Below, in pieces: positions 30,877 through 33,330 of a DNA stretch of 33,330 bases (the stretch's first letter is position 1; each line of letters opens with the position of its first letter). Where the stretch lies: the IMG/VR virus record IMGVR_UViG_3300047560_001424, positions 1 to 33,330 of that record. One strand, given 5' to 3'. The DNA comes from a virus. A program made the position numbers and the translations under genes. The notes below the pieces were generated by a model. The model searched no databases. It worked only from the letters and a program-made list of their open reading frames with translations, and had not been told where the DNA came from.

Positions 30877-31730
30877 GTACCAAATACTGCAGTTCCAGCT
30901 CTTGCGAATAGTTCCGCACGAGTATGGCCACCTGCATAGATAATCTTGCTTACTTGTTGCCTAGAATAGTCTTCGTTCATCTGAACAAGGTAACGAGGCT
31001 GAATCGTATCCAGTCCATGAATCTCTGCAAATCGCTCTAGCATACCTTGCTCAAGTGTTTTCTGATTGAAGACAGTTTCATCAGTATCAGCAAGGAAGTC
31101 GCTATATGCACCACTGTAGTACGTCCATGTAACGCCACCATCTGAAACCGATCCAGTAGTATGCGTAGGAGGCGTAGTACCAGAGGTTCCTCCAGCAGTA
31201 GTTTGATAATAGTTACCGTTATAGAACGTATAAGCATTAGCAGAATACGATGTGCTTGCTGCCCATGTTGCAGGTCTTACAGAGCGATCTGCAATATACT
31301 CAAAGATAATCACGTTACCATCTTGAGATGCACTTGGAGTTGGCGAAATAAGCAACTCGTTGTTGCTCAACCCACGAATTTGAAACCGTTGGTAAACAGT
31401 CGTATTAAGACCATATCCACGAATCTCAGCATACTCTTGAGGAGACATTGGCCCAAGGATTCTCCAACGTGTTGAGCTATTCCAGAAGGTTTCATAGTGA
31501 TACCATGAAAAGGCTGCGGGCAGCGGATAACTAGCCTGTCCCGCAACCAATGTAATAGAACCGGACGCATACAATTGCGGCCAAGGATATTGATCCGCAA
31601 TGTCATGGTTTATGCGTTGTGCAATAGTCCGCAGTTGTTTAGTAGTCATTTCTGTTGAGTTGGTCACACCACTTTCGACAGTGTATCCAGCCTCGTTAGC
31701 TACGTTTTGTACTGCGGTTTGCAAACTCAT
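30867..31730 (-). CDS. Head-to-tail adaptor (gp4/tubular A-like)
   Basis: 287 aa. The helical N-terminus (AVQNVANEAGYTVE...LRTIAQRINHDIADQYPWPQL) then ITLVAGQASYPLPAAF, and the tail with YLVQMNEDYSRQQVSKII match podovirus adaptors that sit under the portal. An insert at about 155-205 (AYTFYNGNYYQTTAGGTSGT, then TTPPTHTTG and GVTWTYY) resembles a small carbohydrate-binding (CBM5/12-like) module and is absent from minimal adaptors. ATGA overlap with the upstream gene. Confidence 0.8.
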   Translation of the reverse strand: MSLQTAVQNVANEAGYTVESGVTNSTEMTTKQLRTIAQRINHDIADQYPWPQLYASGSITLVAGQASYPLPAAFSWYHYETFWNSSTRWRILGPMSPQEYAEIRGYGLNTTVYQRFQIRGLSNNELLISPTPSASQDGNVIIFEYIADRSVRPATWAASTSYSANAYTFYNGNYYQTTAGGTSGTTPPTHTTGSVSDGGVTWTYYSGAYSDFLADTDETVFNQKTLEQGMLERFAEIHGLDTIQPRYLVQMNEDYSRQQVSKIIYAGGHTRAELFARAGTAVFGTWT

Positions 31731-32419
31731 ACTTTTCTTGGTCTACCTCGACGCTTAGGCGCTTCAGCTTGAACTTCTTCAACTTCGGAAACTTCAACAT
31801 CCTCAACTACTGGATCGATAGAACGGATCACCTCCTTTCGACGTGAACGAAGATCGGTACCTTCGTTTCCTTCTACTCGTTGCAACAACAATTCTACTTG
31901 CTCTTCCAATTTAGCTGTTCGTTTTTGCTCTCGCTCAAGCTGCTGCTTCAATGCAACAACATTGAACTGCGATGAATTTGCAGCCTCAAGCCAATCCTTA
32001 GCCATTTTTACAAAACGACCGGTAGGTCCAAGGCGTCGCTTGATTTCATCGTTTGCGTCTGCAAGCTGTTCAACAGTCTTAAATCCAAGATGCTGTAACT
32101 CACGAAGCGTTGAGCCGTTCATCAATGGCCACTCAGCGAGAGGCGTGCCACTAACAACAGCTTCGCTGCCAGACTTAAATGCTGCGTACAGCTCTGGATA
32201 ATCAGCTACGTCTTGCGGCTCAATCTTACGAACCGTTTCATCTCCACCTGGATATTGAATAGAAATAGATGGAATTTCATCAAAGATTGCTCGACCTGCT
32301 TGAAGGCTCTTTTCTTTGTTTTCATTGTAGGAATTAAAGAAACGGACATTCGCGCCATGAAAACGTTTGCGCGGTTGCATCTGTCCATTCATTAAATTAT
32401 TCCAGTCAATTTGTGCCAT
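31727..32419 (-). CDS. Virion-associated protein with C-terminal AT-hook
   Basis: 230 aa. The N-terminal part (NVRFFNSYNENKEKS...SISIQYPGGDETVRK) and the GTPLAEWPLMNGSTLRELQH / LGFKTVEQLADANDEIKRRL region resemble a protein found near the capsid or adaptor genes of several phages, the latter part being helix-hairpin-helix-like. A coiled coil (about 155-185) follows, then an acidic linker and KRRGRPRKV, an AT-hook that binds the minor groove of AT-rich DNA. SD GAGGAGACAAT. Confidence 0.65.
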   Translation of the reverse strand: MAQIDWNNLMNGQMQPRKRFHGANVRFFNSYNENKEKSLQAGRAIFDEIPSISIQYPGGDETVRKIEPQDVADYPELYAAFKSGSEAVVSGTPLAEWPLMNGSTLRELQHLGFKTVEQLADANDEIKRRLGPTGRFVKMAKDWLEAANSSQFNVVALKQQLEREQKRTAKLEEQVELLLQRVEGNEGTDLRSRRKEVIRSIDPVVEDVEVSEVEEVQAEAPKRRGRPRKV

Positions 32420-32434
32420 ATTGTCTCCTCATAA

Positions 32435-32452
32435 TTACGCACGATTGCGTAA
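32435..32452 (-). promoter_or_regulatory. 7-bp inverted repeat upstream of the 32419 start
   Basis: TTACGCA/TGCGTAA with a 4-nt loop, placed just before the GGAGACAAT SD. Could be an operator or a leader hairpin setting translation of the adaptor operon. Confidence 0.45.
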
Positions 32453-32498
32453 CTATGATATACCATTACCTTTTAATTAGGCATACAACGTTTAGTCA

Positions 32499-33308
32499 TC
32501 ATGGGGTTTGCCACTTACTTCTCAAGTAATTCTCCACGTTTGTAATGTTTCCAGCACTTAGAACAGAATTGTAAACAAGGATTTCTGCGATACCACCATT
32601 CCAGAAATCTGAAGATCCGGCCAAGTACCAAGTACCAATTGACATTGCAGTAGCACTAGACGTTACAGCTGCATTAGTTACTGCTCTGACTACTGACGTT
32701 CTATTCAATCGAACAAATGAATTAGCAGCTCCATTGCCAGCCGATAGAAGCTGATAGGTATTATTACCAAGCGTACCAAGCGGTCCTACAGCATAAGGAG
32801 TGCCGTTATAACCGTTACCGCAAGAGAAGAACTCATTGTTCTGCCAGAAGTTAAAGGCTGCACCTACAACTCCCACTGCTCGACCAGATGTACCAGCAGC
32901 AGCAAAGTTATGACCCCAAGCACCTGCGTTAGTCAGGTTTGCCCACACGGTACGAGAGCCAACTATAAAAGCCGTGTACTCGCCAAGTGTTGGAGTTGTT
33001 GATGTAGTGAGATAATCGTTGGTTCCATCGAATACAATCGAAGGCAACCCATTCTGAGCCGATGCAGTATAAAGTGGCTGATTGGCTCCAGTAGCTTGAG
33101 CGAAGTGGTTATTGTTACCGCTCTGGTCATTCCATGCGCTAACAAGGTTGCTACCATCCTTGGTAATTCCAGTATCTGCTTTTAACCAAACAGTTAGCCC
33201 AGAGATTGTCGTAGGATTAAACGCTGCGACATTTGAGCCACCTGGCTTAGTAATTGCAGTTCCAGCTATTCCAATAATCATGAGTAGCAACCAAACCCAA
33301 TTAGGCAT
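32499..33308 (-). CDS. LamG/concanavalin-like adhesin, copy 2 (complete)
   Basis: 269 aa. Hydrophobic N-terminus (residues 4-18), then a LamG/ConA-like domain with WNDQSGNNNHF and NGLPSIVFDGTNDYL, a central GAWGHNF and EFFSCGNGYNG part, and a C-terminal GGIAEILVYNSVLS / IENVENYL-type ending common to this family. Probably binds surface polysaccharide. The N-terminal hydrophobic stretch is unusual for a virion fibre and might be a buried anchor. See copy 1 for divergence. Confidence 0.85.
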   Translation of the reverse strand: MPNWVWLLLMIIGIAGTAITKPGGSNVAAFNPTTISGLTVWLKADTGITKDGSNLVSAWNDQSGNNNHFAQATGANQPLYTASAQNGLPSIVFDGTNDYLTTSTTPTLGEYTAFIVGSRTVWANLTNAGAWGHNFAAAGTSGRAVGVVGAAFNFWQNNEFFSCGNGYNGTPYAVGPLGTLGNNTYQLLSAGNGAANSFVRLNRTSVVRAVTNAAVTSSATAMSIGTWYLAGSSDFWNGGIAEILVYNSVLSAGNITNVENYLRSKWQTP

Positions 33309-33330
33309 CTTAGTATAAAGCTACAATGCT
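32535..33330. repeat. Right member of terminal repeat
   Basis: Same orientation as 1-796. The last 127 bases (33204-33330) are identical to 670-796. Confidence 0.9.
33310..33330 (-). CDS. 3' end of a spike-base-like gene (cut by window edge)
   Basis: The last six codons (SIVALY) and the TAA are identical to 776-796. Either the sequence loops back to position 797 or a second copy of the gene continues beyond the window. Confidence 0.6.
   Translation of the reverse strand, partial: SIVALY

Noticed and set aside
1-33330. Direct terminal repeats of a T7-like genome
   Set aside because: Physical terminal repeats would be identical; these are only about 93% identical and there is no T7-type RNA polymerase gene.

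Overview
The window is most of, and probably slightly more than, one tailed-phage genome with podovirus-like architecture. It carries a complete head and packaging module (terminase small and large subunits, long portal, scaffold, HK97-type capsid). The tail genes are a gp4-like adaptor, a beta-rich nozzle, several Ala/Gln-rich internal virion proteins, one of them with a lytic transglycosylase domain, and a short fibre. There is no tape measure, sheath, integrase, DNA polymerase or RNA polymerase. The host is probably Gram-negative: one protein has a lipoprotein-like signal, another has a Sec signal next to a holin, and there is a transglycosylase ejection protein. Nothing identifies the host more closely. 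Composition is moderately AT-rich by eye.

Layout. (1) Positions 1-10766, minus strand: DNA methyltransferase, TerS, six tiny genes (three with Cys-pair zinc-ribbon motifs, one membrane peptide), TerL, portal, a small protein, scaffold, major capsid, two decoration-like proteins, a spike-base-like protein and a LamG-like adhesin cut by the left edge. (2) 10767-11763: regulatory region around a minus-strand XRE-type regulator, with dyads and a repeated 16-bp element. (3) 11764-18715, plus strand: about 20 small early genes, most preceded by a GGAGACAA-type ribosome binding site. They include ERF single-strand annealing protein, a ribbon-helix-helix protein, tRNA-Asn(GTT), an SSB-like protein, a VRR-NUC nuclease and several small membrane or lipoprotein-like products. 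A 400-bp gap at 15398-15800 holds a G-quadruplex motif, direct repeats and two leftward-facing terminator-like hairpins. (4) 18712-33308, minus strand: lysis genes, tail fibre, ejection proteins, nozzle, low-complexity proteins, adaptor, an AT-hook protein and a second copy of the LamG-like adhesin.

The two window ends are related. Positions 1-796 align without gaps to 32535-33330 with 57 mismatches by hand count, and the last 127 bases are identical. This suggests a genome of about 32,534 bp that closes on itself, with copy 1 being a population variant of copy 2 rather than a second gene. If so, the minus-strand genes form one continuous late block (methyltransferase, packaging, head, adhesin, adaptor, tail, lysis) and the plus-strand genes form one early block. 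The XRE region is the divergent switch, and the two blocks converge at a shared CTAG at 18712-18715.
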